From CAWAMR01 sp963783095 (GTDB taxonomy: Bacteria; Planctomycetota; Planctomycetia; Gemmatales; Gemmataceae), in NCBI GenBank assembly GCA_963783095.1, contig CAWAMR010000013.1, positions 398,888-462,887 of the forward strand: a stretch of DNA of 64,000 bases, in the 5' to 3' direction. Of this stretch, positions 44,754 through 53,561 are shown one piece after another. Under the pieces are notes generated by a model. The model searched no databases, was not told where the DNA came from, and was given only the letters and a program-made list of their open reading frames with translations. A program made the position numbers and the translations under genes. Within the stretch, counting starts at the first letter, position 1, and each line of letters begins with the position of its first letter.

Positions 44754-47700
44754 ATGACCATTGGCACGAGACTACATCTCGATGGCGTACGATCCGTGAA
44801 GAATAGTCATGTCTTTTGTTCCTGGCGTTCCTTGCTGAAAATAGCCGTTTCCATTGGGTTTCTAGCGCAAGGTTCGGGTTGTACGCGCGTCTTTTATCGT
44901 AACCAGGCAGACAAGGAAGTCGCGGAGATTCTGGCCGACAAGGATAAATACGCAGCATGGAAGATCAATGAATTTCACGTTTACCCCGATCCGTGCGCCC
45001 GTTTTGCCGACCCCAGCGACCCGGATCATCCGCCCAAACCGCCCGACGATCCTGCAGCGTATGACCTGGCTCCCAATCCGCAGAAGGCTGGAAAAGCAGG
45101 TGTCAAGCGCCTTGAGGGCGATGGCTATCTCCAATTGATTGCCAAATGGGACCGGGAAAACCGGGAAAAGCAGGCTCGTCGACTACTCGAGGAAGAGCAA
45201 GAAGATACCCTGCATAGCTCCGCCCCCGGCAACCAGGACTCGGAGATCAAGCCGGCGTCGGCAATGATGGAATTTGCCGATGGCCCTGCAATGAACGCGC
45301 CCAATACGACCACGGATATGCGGCCGGATGCAACGGGGCGCACCTCGCTCGACATCCTCGGCCGGCCCACCTTCCTTCTGACCCTTGACCAGGCAGCGGA
45401 ACTTGCGATGATCAATGCCCGCGAATTTCAGGATGCTCGGGAAAATCTTTACCTGGCCGCCTTGCCGGTGACCCAGGAACGATTTTCGTTCTCGACCCAA
45501 CTGTTTGCAGCATCCGAAGCGGTTCGCGATTACTCTGGTGCTTCGGCAACGAATTCGGGTTCAAGTGGTGCCAGCGTCAAGAACACAAGCGGATCGATGA
45601 GCAACAACTGGAGCGTGAACAACGGAACCGGTTTAAGCAAAGTGCTGCCTACCGGGGCGCTTCTGCTGCTCAATTTTTCCAACCAAACGGTGTTTGATTT
45701 TCTCAACCCAAAGCAAACTTTCAGCGCCACCTCGTTGAACTTCAATGCCATCCAGCCCTTGCTGCAGGGCGGCGGCTTTGCGGTGACGCTGGAGTCGCTC
45801 ACTCAGGCGGAACGGAACCTTCTGTATCAGATCCGGACCTTTGCCCGCTTTCGCAAACAATTGTATGTGGAAATTGCCAGCAACAGCGGCGGCAGCATCA
45901 ACGGCGCTTCGTATCAGCCGGTCGGTGTATTGTCCAGTGGCGGCTCGGCGAGCAGCGGTCTGGGTGGCTCAGGACTCACACCGGGAGCGATCCCATCTTT
46001 TTCGAGTACGCTCTCCGGCTCTCCTCTGCCTCCGGCCAGTCCGGGATCATTGAATCTCGCTGCTGCAATCACTCCTGCACCCTCCGGTTACCTGAATACG
46101 ATGCTGGAAAGCATCCAGATCTACATCGACAAGGAGAATATCGCGGTTCTCACGACGATCCTCGAACGTTATCGAGGATTGCTGGAAGGCGACGTGGTCG
46201 GGCCGTTGCAGGTCCAAAATGTCGAGCAACAGTTGCTCACCGGTCGCTATACCCTCTTGAACGACCAGCAGCAATATCTGGATGCCGTCGATGCCTTCAA
46301 GATCGAAATCGGCGCGCCGATGCGCCTCAACATCGAGATGGATGACTCCGTACTTCGGCCCTTGATGAACCAGTATCGGCGCTCGCGCGCGATCATCGAG
46401 TCCGAACAAAAGGATGTGATGGACGCCTCCAAACTCATCCCCCTGGAGAAAGTTCCCGATGTGCGTGCGGAGTTTCGCCGGCTCTTCGAGAACGCCCGAA
46501 CCGCGAAGGGAACCGAGTTCCGCAGCAAGATTCGCTCCAGACTGGAATCCTGGGAGAAGATGTCCGATCAGGAACTGAAGAATCGACTGGAAGAGATTCG
46601 CAAAGAGACACAAAAGATATTGAACATGCAGGCAGACCTCCTGCAACAGGATCGCCCTCCCAATGCCAACGACCAAATACGCCTAAAGGAACTCGGATCG
46701 CGCAGCGACCTGGGCAACTACGAACGCGTGTTGCGCAAGTACGAAGTCGATTATTCAGTGGGTGGCAAGGCCAAGAAGCTCGACCCTCTCACCGAACGGC
46801 GGCGGATTACTCAATTCCGGGACGTCGTAAGCCTCTGGCAAAAGATTCTCGTCGAGGCCCGCGACGAGCGCTGGGCGTTGGTTCGGAATCAATGGCCGGC
46901 ACTGCCGCGCTGCTGCGTCGATGGAGTCGATCTCATTAAGGACGATTTGAGCAAGGCTGAGTCGGCCGCGGCGAAGTACGCCTTGTTCCACCGTCTGGAT
47001 CTCATGAATGTCCGCGCCCAGGTCGTCGATGCCTGGCGGCAATTGGCTGTCTATGCCAACGCCCTGCTCGGAGCCTTTACCGTTCAGTATCAAGTCAATG
47101 CGGGTTCGCCGCCGGGGATCGGCGAACCGCTCAATATTGGTGGAAGTACCAATAACCATCAATTGATTCTCAATACCCAGCTCCCCCTGGTGAGAATTCA
47201 GCAACGCAACAATTATCGTGCAAGTCAAATCGCGTTTCAGAGACAGCGACGAGCGCTGCAAGAAGCGGAAGATTTGACAGCAAAAGCGGTAAGAGGTGAA
47301 ATTCACTTGTTGCGTGCGTATGCCGAGAGCTATAGAATACAACAGCGTCAACTTGAGCTTGCCTACCTCACCATTGATAGCGCCCTTGAAGCTTTACAGG
47401 CCCCAACACCACCCGGAGCGAGCCGGGGCGGTGATGGGCCTGCGGCACTCACCCAGCAATTGCTCAACGCCCAACGCACCCTCCCCACAGCTCAGAACGC
47501 CCTGCTGACGATTTGGATCAACTACCTGGACGCCCGCCTTCAGCTTTATCGAGACCTCGAACTGATGCCTCTTGACGCACGAGGAGTGTGGATCGATGAA
47601 ATCCGAGAATGTGACTGCAGCCTCAACCCCGAACAACTCCCACAACCCAACCTCCCGATTCCCGGAGACGCTCAACGGCTCCCCGAACCACGCAAGCTCC

Positions 47701-47756
47701 CGACCGCACCGGAGCAAGGGCTGGAGCCGAAAAAGGAAGGTTCTGACCGGCGGTAG
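44754..47756 (+). CDS. Large TolC-family outer membrane protein
   Basis: The 1000-residue protein has a membrane-type N-terminus (SLLKIAVSIGFLAQGSGC) with a lipobox Cys. A ~200-residue Pro/Asp/Glu-rich linker and the outer membrane efflux domain follow. That domain starts LTLDQAAELAMINAREFQDARENLYLAAL, contains NGTGLSKVLPTGALLLLNFSNQ and has the second repeat with LNTQLPLVRIQQRNNYRASQ and the final LQAPTPPG region. A Gly/Ser-rich insert (about residues 380-430) and a ~200-residue coiled-coil insert make it twice the size of normal TolC. It heads an operon with an adaptor, an ATPase and a permease, so it is the channel of that exporter. Its last 161 bases overlap the adaptor gene in another frame. 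Confidence 0.85.
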   Translation: MTIGTRLHLDGVRSVKNSHVFCSWRSLLKIAVSIGFLAQGSGCTRVFYRNQADKEVAEILADKDKYAAWKINEFHVYPDPCARFADPSDPDHPPKPPDDPAAYDLAPNPQKAGKAGVKRLEGDGYLQLIAKWDRENREKQARRLLEEEQEDTLHSSAPGNQDSEIKPASAMMEFADGPAMNAPNTTTDMRPDATGRTSLDILGRPTFLLTLDQAAELAMINAREFQDARENLYLAALPVTQERFSFSTQLFAASEAVRDYSGASATNSGSSGASVKNTSGSMSNNWSVNNGTGLSKVLPTGALLLLNFSNQTVFDFLNPKQTFSATSLNFNAIQPLLQGGGFAVTLESLTQAERNLLYQIRTFARFRKQLYVEIASNSGGSINGASYQPVGVLSSGGSASSGLGGSGLTPGAIPSFSSTLSGSPLPPASPGSLNLAAAITPAPSGYLNTMLESIQIYIDKENIAVLTTILERYRGLLEGDVVGPLQVQNVEQQLLTGRYTLLNDQQQYLDAVDAFKIEIGAPMRLNIEMDDSVLRPLMNQYRRSRAIIESEQKDVMDASKLIPLEKVPDVRAEFRRLFENARTAKGTEFRSKIRSRLESWEKMSDQELKNRLEEIRKETQKILNMQADLLQQDRPPNANDQIRLKELGSRSDLGNYERVLRKYEVDYSVGGKAKKLDPLTERRRITQFRDVVSLWQKILVEARDERWALVRNQWPALPRCCVDGVDLIKDDLSKAESAAAKYALFHRLDLMNVRAQVVDAWRQLAVYANALLGAFTVQYQVNAGSPPGIGEPLNIGGSTNNHQLILNTQLPLVRIQQRNNYRASQIAFQRQRRALQEAEDLTAKAVRGEIHLLRAYAESYRIQQRQLELAYLTIDSALEALQAPTPPGASRGGDGPAALTQQLLNAQRTLPTAQNALLTIWINYLDARLQLYRDLELMPLDARGVWIDEIRECDCSLNPEQLPQPNLPIPGDAQRLPEPRKLPTAPEQGLEPKKEGSDRR

Positions 47757-49557
47757 CATCATGCTTCTGCTGGGTCTGATTGGTGTCGCCATCCTTTTCG
47801 TGGTGAAGGACAAGCTCAACGCAGCCCGGCCCGAACTCGTTTTGCACCAGGTCAAGTACGACAAGTTGACCTTGACCGTCGTTGAACGCGGTGCATTGGA
47901 ATCCAGCAGTAATAAAGATATTTACTGTACGGTCAAGGCCGGCAACAAAGGCAGTACTGTTGCCAGCCAGATCAAATACGTGATCGATGATGGTTCCCAG
48001 GTCACCGGGCCGCACGACGGTCAACCGGGCAGGTTGATTGTCGAACTGGACTCATCCGGACTTGAAGAACAACTCAAGGATCGCGCCATTACCTTGGAGA
48101 CCGCCAAATCCGCGAAAATCCAGGCCGAACAGCAGTTGATTAGCGATATGATCAAAAATGTTACCGACCTCAAAACCGCTGAATCGAATGTCCTTTCGGC
48201 AGCAAACGATCTGAGCCGGTACACGGGCATTGAGGTTGCGGAACTTCTGAAACCTTCCATGAGAATTCCATTCGCAATGGTTGGATGCAGTGCAACGATG
48301 GCATTCGTCCCACCTGTGAAAATCGATAAACTCAACGACGAATTGAAAGCATCCACCCGCAATTCAACCCGCCTTGCGATGCAACTAGCTAACGAGGATA
48401 TCAAGGAATATAAGACCGGCGAATACCTCCAGGAACTCAAAGACGATCTGGGTCTGATTGAAACCGCTCAATCCGACGTGACTCAACAAGAGGATCGCGA
48501 GGCCTGGGCATTTCGGATGGCCAAGAAGGGTTACCAAACACCCAGTCAGGCACAGTCCGAAAAGTCGAGGACTGCCAGTTATACACTCGCTTTGAACAAG
48601 GTTACGCTCCAACTCGATGTCTTGGTCAAGTACAAGAAAATACAGATGCTCTCGCAGTATGTGACGGCTCTTGAAGTCAAGCAGATGACTCTGGATCAGG
48701 TGCAGAAACAGGCTGAAGCCTTGAGGATCAAGGATGAAAGCGACGTGTCTACCAAGACCAAAATCTTCGAACAGGAATCAAGGCGCTATGGCGAAATCCA
48801 GGTGGAGATTACGAAATGCAAGATTTATGCGCCTCATGACGGTATGGTCGTTTACTTCGTACCGGAGCAGGCCCGTGGCGGCGGTGGGACGCAACAGTCG
48901 ATCGTCGCACAGGGCGAACCCGTTCGTGAAGGGCAGAAACTGATGCAGATTCCCGACCTCAGACACATGGTGGTTGTCACCAAGGTCCACGAAGCCCTTA
49001 TCTCCCAGGTTCACAAGGGGCAAAAAGCGACCATCAGGGTTTATTCGTTTGGCGGCAAGATCCTTCATGGCGAGGTCGAGTCCGTTGCCAACCAGGCAGC
49101 CCAGACCGACTGGATGTCGTCCGATGTCAAGGTCTACAACACCCGGGTAAAGATATACTCGAAAGATATCGAAGGAATCGACCTCAAACCCGGTATGAGC
49201 GCGGAAGTAACGATTGACGTCGAAACGGCGCTCGACCATGTCTTGACCGTACCGGTCCAGGCGGTCTTCGGCGGCAGTGAAATGGGTCGCGAACGAAAAG
49301 TGATCGTTCAGACTCCGGAAGGGCCCAAGGAACGCACGATCGAGATTGGCCTGAGCAACGATCGAATGGTTGAGGTCACGAAAGGTCTCGAAGAAGGCGA
49401 TGAAGTCGTTGAGAATCCGAAAGCTGTGGTCGGCGACAAGATCAAGACACGCGACTCAGCCCCGGCCAATAATGGTTCCAAAGGACCGGGCGAAAGAGGC
49501 GGAGAACGCAAAGGTAAGGGCGGCGGTTCATTTAAAGGGAAAAGCAAGTCCGAATGA
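47596..49557 (+). CDS. Membrane fusion (adaptor) protein of MacA/HlyD type
   Basis: This 653-residue periplasmic adaptor links the inner-membrane pump to the outer channel. A positive stretch (KGWSRKRK) and one membrane helix (SIMLLLGLIGVAILFVV) are followed by a first beta/lipoyl half, then a very long coiled-coil region (about residues 130-430). The lipoyl half with IYAPHDGMVVYF and the beta-barrel segment ATIRVYSFGGKILHGEVESV come next. The membrane-proximal domain ends with ALDHVLTVPVQAVFGG and a Gly/Lys-rich tail. The ATG at 47596 puts the start 161 bases inside the TolC-family gene. The only later ATG (47761) would remove the positive residues before the membrane helix. Confidence 0.88.
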   Translation: MKSENVTAASTPNNSHNPTSRFPETLNGSPNHASSRPHRSKGWSRKRKVLTGGSIMLLLGLIGVAILFVVKDKLNAARPELVLHQVKYDKLTLTVVERGALESSSNKDIYCTVKAGNKGSTVASQIKYVIDDGSQVTGPHDGQPGRLIVELDSSGLEEQLKDRAITLETAKSAKIQAEQQLISDMIKNVTDLKTAESNVLSAANDLSRYTGIEVAELLKPSMRIPFAMVGCSATMAFVPPVKIDKLNDELKASTRNSTRLAMQLANEDIKEYKTGEYLQELKDDLGLIETAQSDVTQQEDREAWAFRMAKKGYQTPSQAQSEKSRTASYTLALNKVTLQLDVLVKYKKIQMLSQYVTALEVKQMTLDQVQKQAEALRIKDESDVSTKTKIFEQESRRYGEIQVEITKCKIYAPHDGMVVYFVPEQARGGGGTQQSIVAQGEPVREGQKLMQIPDLRHMVVVTKVHEALISQVHKGQKATIRVYSFGGKILHGEVESVANQAAQTDWMSSDVKVYNTRVKIYSKDIEGIDLKPGMSAEVTIDVETALDHVLTVPVQAVFGGSEMGRERKVIVQTPEGPKERTIEIGLSNDRMVEVTKGLEEGDEVVENPKAVVGDKIKTRDSAPANNGSKGPGERGGERKGKGGGSFKGKSKSE

Positions 49558-49645
49558 GAATTCAACTCGTTCCCCAGCTCCGCTTGGGAACGAGATTTCA
49601 CAGAATTCGGAGGTCTTTCTGTCCAACCACTCATCCGCAGATCGC

Positions 49646-50464
49646 ATGTTACATCCACCGAAACCTCCCATTGCTCGGGTTGTCAATCTGGTCAAGAACT
49701 ATGACCTGGAATCGGTCACCGTTCGAGCCTTGCAAGGAGTCTCACTGGAATTTGCAGAAGGCGATTTCATTGCACTGATGGGGCCCTCCGGTTCGGGCAA
49801 GTCGACTCTTTTGAACATGCTGGGCTGTCTCGATCGCCCCTCCAGCGGCGAGTATTACCTTGGGGACGAGAACGTCGCCTACATGGAAGATGACCAGCTT
49901 TCGGAGGTTCGCAGCAAGTATCTCGGCTTCATTTTCCAGTCTTATAATTTGCTGGCCCAGTACACGGTGGTTGAAAACATTGAGGTTCCGTTGCTGTATC
50001 AGGGGGCCAAACTCAACGCGGCATCGCGCGAGCGTTGCATCAGCCTGGCGGAGATGGTCGGATTGGGCGAGCGTCTCGACCATAGGCCCATGCAGTTGTC
50101 GGGCGGTCAGCAGCAGCGCGTCGCCATCGCTCGGGCACTGGTCAACGATCCGCACGTCATTCTTGCCGATGAGCCGACCGGTAACCTCGACTCCAAGACC
50201 AGCGATGAAATCATGTTGCTTCTGACCGAACTCAACCGGGCCGGCAAAACCATCATCATGGTGACGCACGAAAACGACATAGCGGCCTGGGCCAGACGAG
50301 TCGTGCGCATGCGCGATGGACACGTCGAGTCGGATCAGCGTAACGAACCGGCTCAGGAAGCACCGCCCACGGGTGATGTGGTCGACGTGCTGCCGCAGGT
50401 GCTTGCCGAAGACGGCTTTTGGGATCGAAATGGTCCAAAGCCCGCAGGAGGAACATCCATTTGA
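49646..50464 (+). CDS. MacB-type ABC transporter ATPase
   Basis: The 272-residue ATPase has Walker A GPSGSGKST (46-54), the Q-loop FIFQSYNLLAQ, signature LSGGQQQR, Walker B VILADEP with a normal catalytic Glu, the D-loop GNLDSKTS and the H-switch MVTHENDIAAWA. This is the MacB/LolD subgroup of ABC ATPases that drive mechanotransmission rather than transport across the inner membrane. A ~50-residue acidic/Pro-rich tail follows. Its stop overlaps the permease start codon. The start at ATG 49646 gives the family's N-terminus; upstream sequence in frame is not conserved. Confidence 0.92.
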   Translation: MLHPPKPPIARVVNLVKNYDLESVTVRALQGVSLEFAEGDFIALMGPSGSGKSTLLNMLGCLDRPSSGEYYLGDENVAYMEDDQLSEVRSKYLGFIFQSYNLLAQYTVVENIEVPLLYQGAKLNAASRERCISLAEMVGLGERLDHRPMQLSGGQQQRVAIARALVNDPHVILADEPTGNLDSKTSDEIMLLLTELNRAGKTIIMVTHENDIAAWARRVVRMRDGHVESDQRNEPAQEAPPTGDVVDVLPQVLAEDGFWDRNGPKPAGGTSI

Positions 50465-51822
50465 TCCGCTACATCTTCATTGGTACTCTGGGAGCGCTCT
50501 TCGCGGGCTTGTTGATCGCGCTCTTCACTTCGGACAAGGGCCGTCGGGGCTTCATTCTCGCCGTGCGCAGCCTTTGGCTGCACAAACTTCGTGCGGTATT
50601 GTCGGTGTTGGGCATTATCATCGGCACCTCCGCCGTCATCACGCTGATGGCGTTTGGCGAGGGGAGCATGAAGGATGCCCTCGACGACATCGCTCGACAG
50701 GGAGCCACCAATGTTATCATTCGGAGTGTCAAGCCGGCGGATACCTCATCTCAACGCCGAACCAGGGTAGCCATTTTCGGGCTGACCTATGCCGATTATG
50801 AACGATTCAAGACGATTCCGACCATTACGCAAAAAGTACCCATGCGCATCATTTTTCCGCAGGAAATCCGATACAAGGAAAGGAAGGTGACCGGGAGAGT
50901 CGTTGCAACCACTCTGGACTATATTGAGGTCAATCCCGAAGTGAAGCTGACAGCAGGAAGGTTCCTGAACGCCGAAGACGACGAGAAACTGAAAAACGTG
51001 GCCGTGATCGGCTCGGATGTTGCCGAGGCACTTTTCCCATTTGGAGATCCCCTCAAGGAAACCGTTCAACTGGGTAACTACTATTACGATATTGTCGGCG
51101 TACTTGCGAGCCGGATGCCACTGGCGGCGGTGGGAGGAAGCAGTCAGTCTTCCGAGGAATTCAACAAGGATGTCTATATCCCGTTGAAGACCTGCCGGGT
51201 CCGCTACGGCGAGAGGATTCTGATCCGCCAAAGCGGCTCGTTTAGCGGCGAGCAAGTCGAATTGAGCCAGGTGACTTTGACCACAAAAGATATGGAGAGC
51301 GTGCGCCCCACCGGTGCGATCGTAACGGATCTGCTCGAGCGCTATCATGGGAACAAGGGCGACTACGCGGTCACCATTCCTCTGGATCGCCTTCAAGCAG
51401 CGGAGCGCGAAAAAGATCGTTTCACGAGTTTGCTGGCCATGATCGCCGGTATATCGTTGTTTGTCGGCGGCATCGGCATCATGAACATCATGCTGGCAAC
51501 GGTCACGGAGCGAACCCGAGAGATTGGCATCCGGCGTGCTCTGGGAGCCAAACGGCGCGACATCGTGCTGCAGTTTCTGATCGAAGCCGTAGTACAAACC
51601 GGCGTCGGCGGCCTGGTAGGGGTTGTGCTGGGCATCACGGCCGTGTTCACGTTTCCCTGGCTGGCCGAACACGTCTTGGGCCAGAGACAGCCTGCCGTCC
51701 TCAATGAATGGTCGATTGTCTACTCATTGGCAGTATCGTTGATCGTCGGTGTCGCGTTCGGTCTATATCCGGCCTGGCGAGCATCGCGACTCGATCCGAT
51801 CGAAGCGCTGCGACACGCATAA
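50461..51822 (+). CDS. MacB-type ABC transporter permease
   Basis: The 453-residue permease has the MacB topology of four membrane helices and a large periplasmic domain between the first and second. Helix one contains HKLRAVLSVLGIIIGTSAVITLMAFGEG. The last three lie in FTSLLAMIAGISLFVGGIGIMNIM, the VTERTREIGIRRALGAKRRDI coupling segment and the final GVAFGLYPAWRASRLDPIEALRH. TTG 50461 is taken as the start because a strong AGGAGG ends nine bases upstream (50446-50451) and it overlaps the ATPase stop as TTGA, an arrangement for coupled translation. It is fused to no ATPase, unlike E. coli MacB. Confidence 0.9.
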   Translation: MIRYIFIGTLGALFAGLLIALFTSDKGRRGFILAVRSLWLHKLRAVLSVLGIIIGTSAVITLMAFGEGSMKDALDDIARQGATNVIIRSVKPADTSSQRRTRVAIFGLTYADYERFKTIPTITQKVPMRIIFPQEIRYKERKVTGRVVATTLDYIEVNPEVKLTAGRFLNAEDDEKLKNVAVIGSDVAEALFPFGDPLKETVQLGNYYYDIVGVLASRMPLAAVGGSSQSSEEFNKDVYIPLKTCRVRYGERILIRQSGSFSGEQVELSQVTLTTKDMESVRPTGAIVTDLLERYHGNKGDYAVTIPLDRLQAAEREKDRFTSLLAMIAGISLFVGGIGIMNIMLATVTERTREIGIRRALGAKRRDIVLQFLIEAVVQTGVGGLVGVVLGITAVFTFPWLAEHVLGQRQPAVLNEWSIVYSLAVSLIVGVAFGLYPAWRASRLDPIEALRHA

Positions 51823-51828
51823 AGACTT

Positions 51829-52249
51829 CCGCTTACTACGTGCGCGGCTCTTTCCGATTTGCCGAAAGAGCCGCGCACGAAGTGAGCGGAAGTCCTGTAA
51901 CCGCTTACTACGTGCGTGGCTCTTTCCGATTTGCCGAAAGAGCCGCGACACGAAGTAAGCGGAAGTCCTGCAACCGCTTACTACGTGCGTGGCTCTTTCC
52001 GATTTGCCGAAAGAGCCGCGCACGAAGTAAGCGGAAGTCCTGCAACCGCTTACTACGTGCGCGGCTCTTTCCGATTTGCCGAAAGAGCCGCGCACGAAGT
52101 AAGCGGAAGTCCTGCAACCGCTTACTACGTGCGTGGCTCTTTCCGATTTGCCGAAAGAGCCACGCACAAAGTAAGCGGAAGTCCTGCAACCGCTTACTTC
52201 GTGCGCGGCTCTTTCCGATTCACCGAAAGAGCCGCGCACGTAGTAAGCG
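51829..52249. repeat. Tandem array of six 72-bp hairpin units
   Basis: Units start at 51829, 51901, 51974, 52046, 52118 and 52190. Each has a 26-base arm (CCGCTTACTACGTGCGCGG, then CTCTTTC), a 9-base loop CGATTTGCC, the near-perfect complement of the arm, and an 11-base linker AAGTCCTGCAA. Unit 2 is 73 bases by one inserted A. The last unit lacks the linker. Arms differ among copies at a few positions, partly compensated. The array starts six bases after the MacB-type permease stop and fills most of the 532-base gap before the next gene. Because 72 is divisible by three, open frames of more than 90 codons appear on both strands and are not genes. Half-site relatives are at 12068-12251. Confidence 0.92.
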
Positions 52250-52354
52250 TTGCGAGCGGAATCGTTTTCTTCAAGTTTGTCGGGTGCGAATCCCGAACTA
52301 AAGGAAAGACAGCACTCCGTTCGGAATCATGGAAGAAGGAAGAGAGGTCTTCTC

Positions 52355-52684
52355 ATGGATGCGTTCCGTAAACTCACGATCGCCGCACTCGTGCTGGGGG
52401 CGGTAATGTTCTCTGCGAGTTCCGCAAGCGCCAGCCCATTCTGGGACTGGCTGTTTACCCACGACGAACCACCTGCTTATTACTCGCCGGCACGTTATTT
52501 GGCCCCAACGGCGGCGCGGGTCAACGATCATATTCACGGTCCCAGGATCAGCGTATATGCCCCGGATCGCCACCCCGAGATTCCGCCGACCGTGATAACC
52601 ATACCATCTTCCACGCCGGCTCAACAGCCCAGCGAAAGCCTTGTCCCGGTGCCTGTCGCACCCGTTACTTCGCGGGCACGCTGA
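52355..52684 (+). CDS. Small secreted protein of unknown function
   Basis: The 109-residue protein starts at ATG 52355 after AGAGAGG. A clear signal peptide (MDAFRKLTIAALVLGAVMF, ending SASA) is followed by SPFWDWLFTHDEPPAYYSP and a Pro/Ser/Thr-rich tail (SSTPAQQPSESLVPVPVA). No known domain is visible. It is predicted to be exported or surface-exposed. It is convergent with the methyltransferase gene, with a one-base gap between their stops. Confidence 0.7.
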   Translation: MDAFRKLTIAALVLGAVMFSASSASASPFWDWLFTHDEPPAYYSPARYLAPTAARVNDHIHGPRISVYAPDRHPEIPPTVITIPSSTPAQQPSESLVPVPVAPVTSRAR

Positions 52685-52685
52685 T

Positions 52686-53510
52686 TCAAGTTTCACACGC
52701 GACTCGATAAATGCCCCAGGCAGCCGGCGGCGCTTCGACCGGTAATTGGCGCAGCGCCCGCTGCTGCTCGTCAACTTCCGCGCGGCTGAGGATTTTCATG
52801 GACGCAAGCGTGTCGCGCACCTCATCGTAAAACATCAGCATATTCTCGATCATCATCGCATCACAGCGGCATTCCGACCAGCCGGAACGCACCTTGCTGT
52901 ACCCTGCGATTTCAAATGCGTGTGCCAAACTCGCGCCGACCGCCGGCGATAGCTGACGGCCCTGATAGAGATGGTTAATGGCATTGGCCCAGATTCGCAG
53001 CGGAGCAAGTTCGGTCCTTCCCTTCGCTTCGAGATAACCGATATGGGCCAGAGGTGCACGAAAATCCGGCTCAATGAAGCCGACTCGGGTGCCGGGCCGG
53101 AGTTTCGTTCGCAGCTTGCCGACCAGGAATTCCACCATCGGAATATGGTGCAACACAGCCCGGCCAATGACCACATCAGCTCCTTCCAACCATGAACCTA
53201 ACTCGGAGATGTCGGCGAGGACGGTCTTGAACTGAGCTGGGCCCATGCCTGCGAGCAGGTTCTGCGCCTGCGTGAGCAACCCTGCCGTGCAATCGACTCC
53301 GGTCAACACTCCGCCTTCGCCGAGTCGTCGAAGAATTCGACGACTCAGTCCGCCGGGACCGCAGCCGAGTTCAACGACTCGATCGGCCGGTCGGAGTTCG
53401 AGATCGTCCAGAAGGCTTTCGGAAAGATCCGCAAAATGAGCATCTTGAATTTCAAGACGACGAGCGGCGCGGGCAGATTCGCCGAGCACATAACCCTGAT
53501 GTGTTGTCAT
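52686..53510 (-). CDS. SAM-dependent methyltransferase (class I)
   Basis: The 274-residue protein has the class I methyltransferase motif I in VVELGCGPGGLSRRI, followed by the acidic post-I residue in LTGVDCTAGLL. VIGRAVLHHIPMVEFL is the post-II loop with the conserved aromatic/His region, and GFIEPDFRAPL is motif III. This resembles UbiE/Methyltransf_11 proteins that modify small molecules. The substrate is unknown. The start MTTHQGYVLGES at 53510 is chosen because it gives the family's short helical N-terminus; an ATG at 53546 adds 12 residues. Confidence 0.9.
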   Translation of the reverse strand: MTTHQGYVLGESARAARRLEIQDAHFADLSESLLDDLELRPADRVVELGCGPGGLSRRILRRLGEGGVLTGVDCTAGLLTQAQNLLAGMGPAQFKTVLADISELGSWLEGADVVIGRAVLHHIPMVEFLVGKLRTKLRPGTRVGFIEPDFRAPLAHIGYLEAKGRTELAPLRIWANAINHLYQGRQLSPAVGASLAHAFEIAGYSKVRSGWSECRCDAMMIENMLMFYDEVRDTLASMKILSRAEVDEQQRALRQLPVEAPPAAWGIYRVACET

Positions 53511-53561
53511 GGTCTCTGGCTCCTGTCCTCTGGCGTGCTTCCGCAACTTCGCCGGTGAAGT

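Noticed and set aside
51829..52249. CRISPR array
   Set aside because: The intervals between palindromes are the same 11-base linker in all units and no cas genes are near. CRISPR spacers would differ.
51708..52371. Several overlapping open frames of 90-197 codons on both strands in the repeat array
   Set aside because: The 72-base unit is a multiple of three without stops, so every frame stays open. The predicted peptides are the same repeat in each case.
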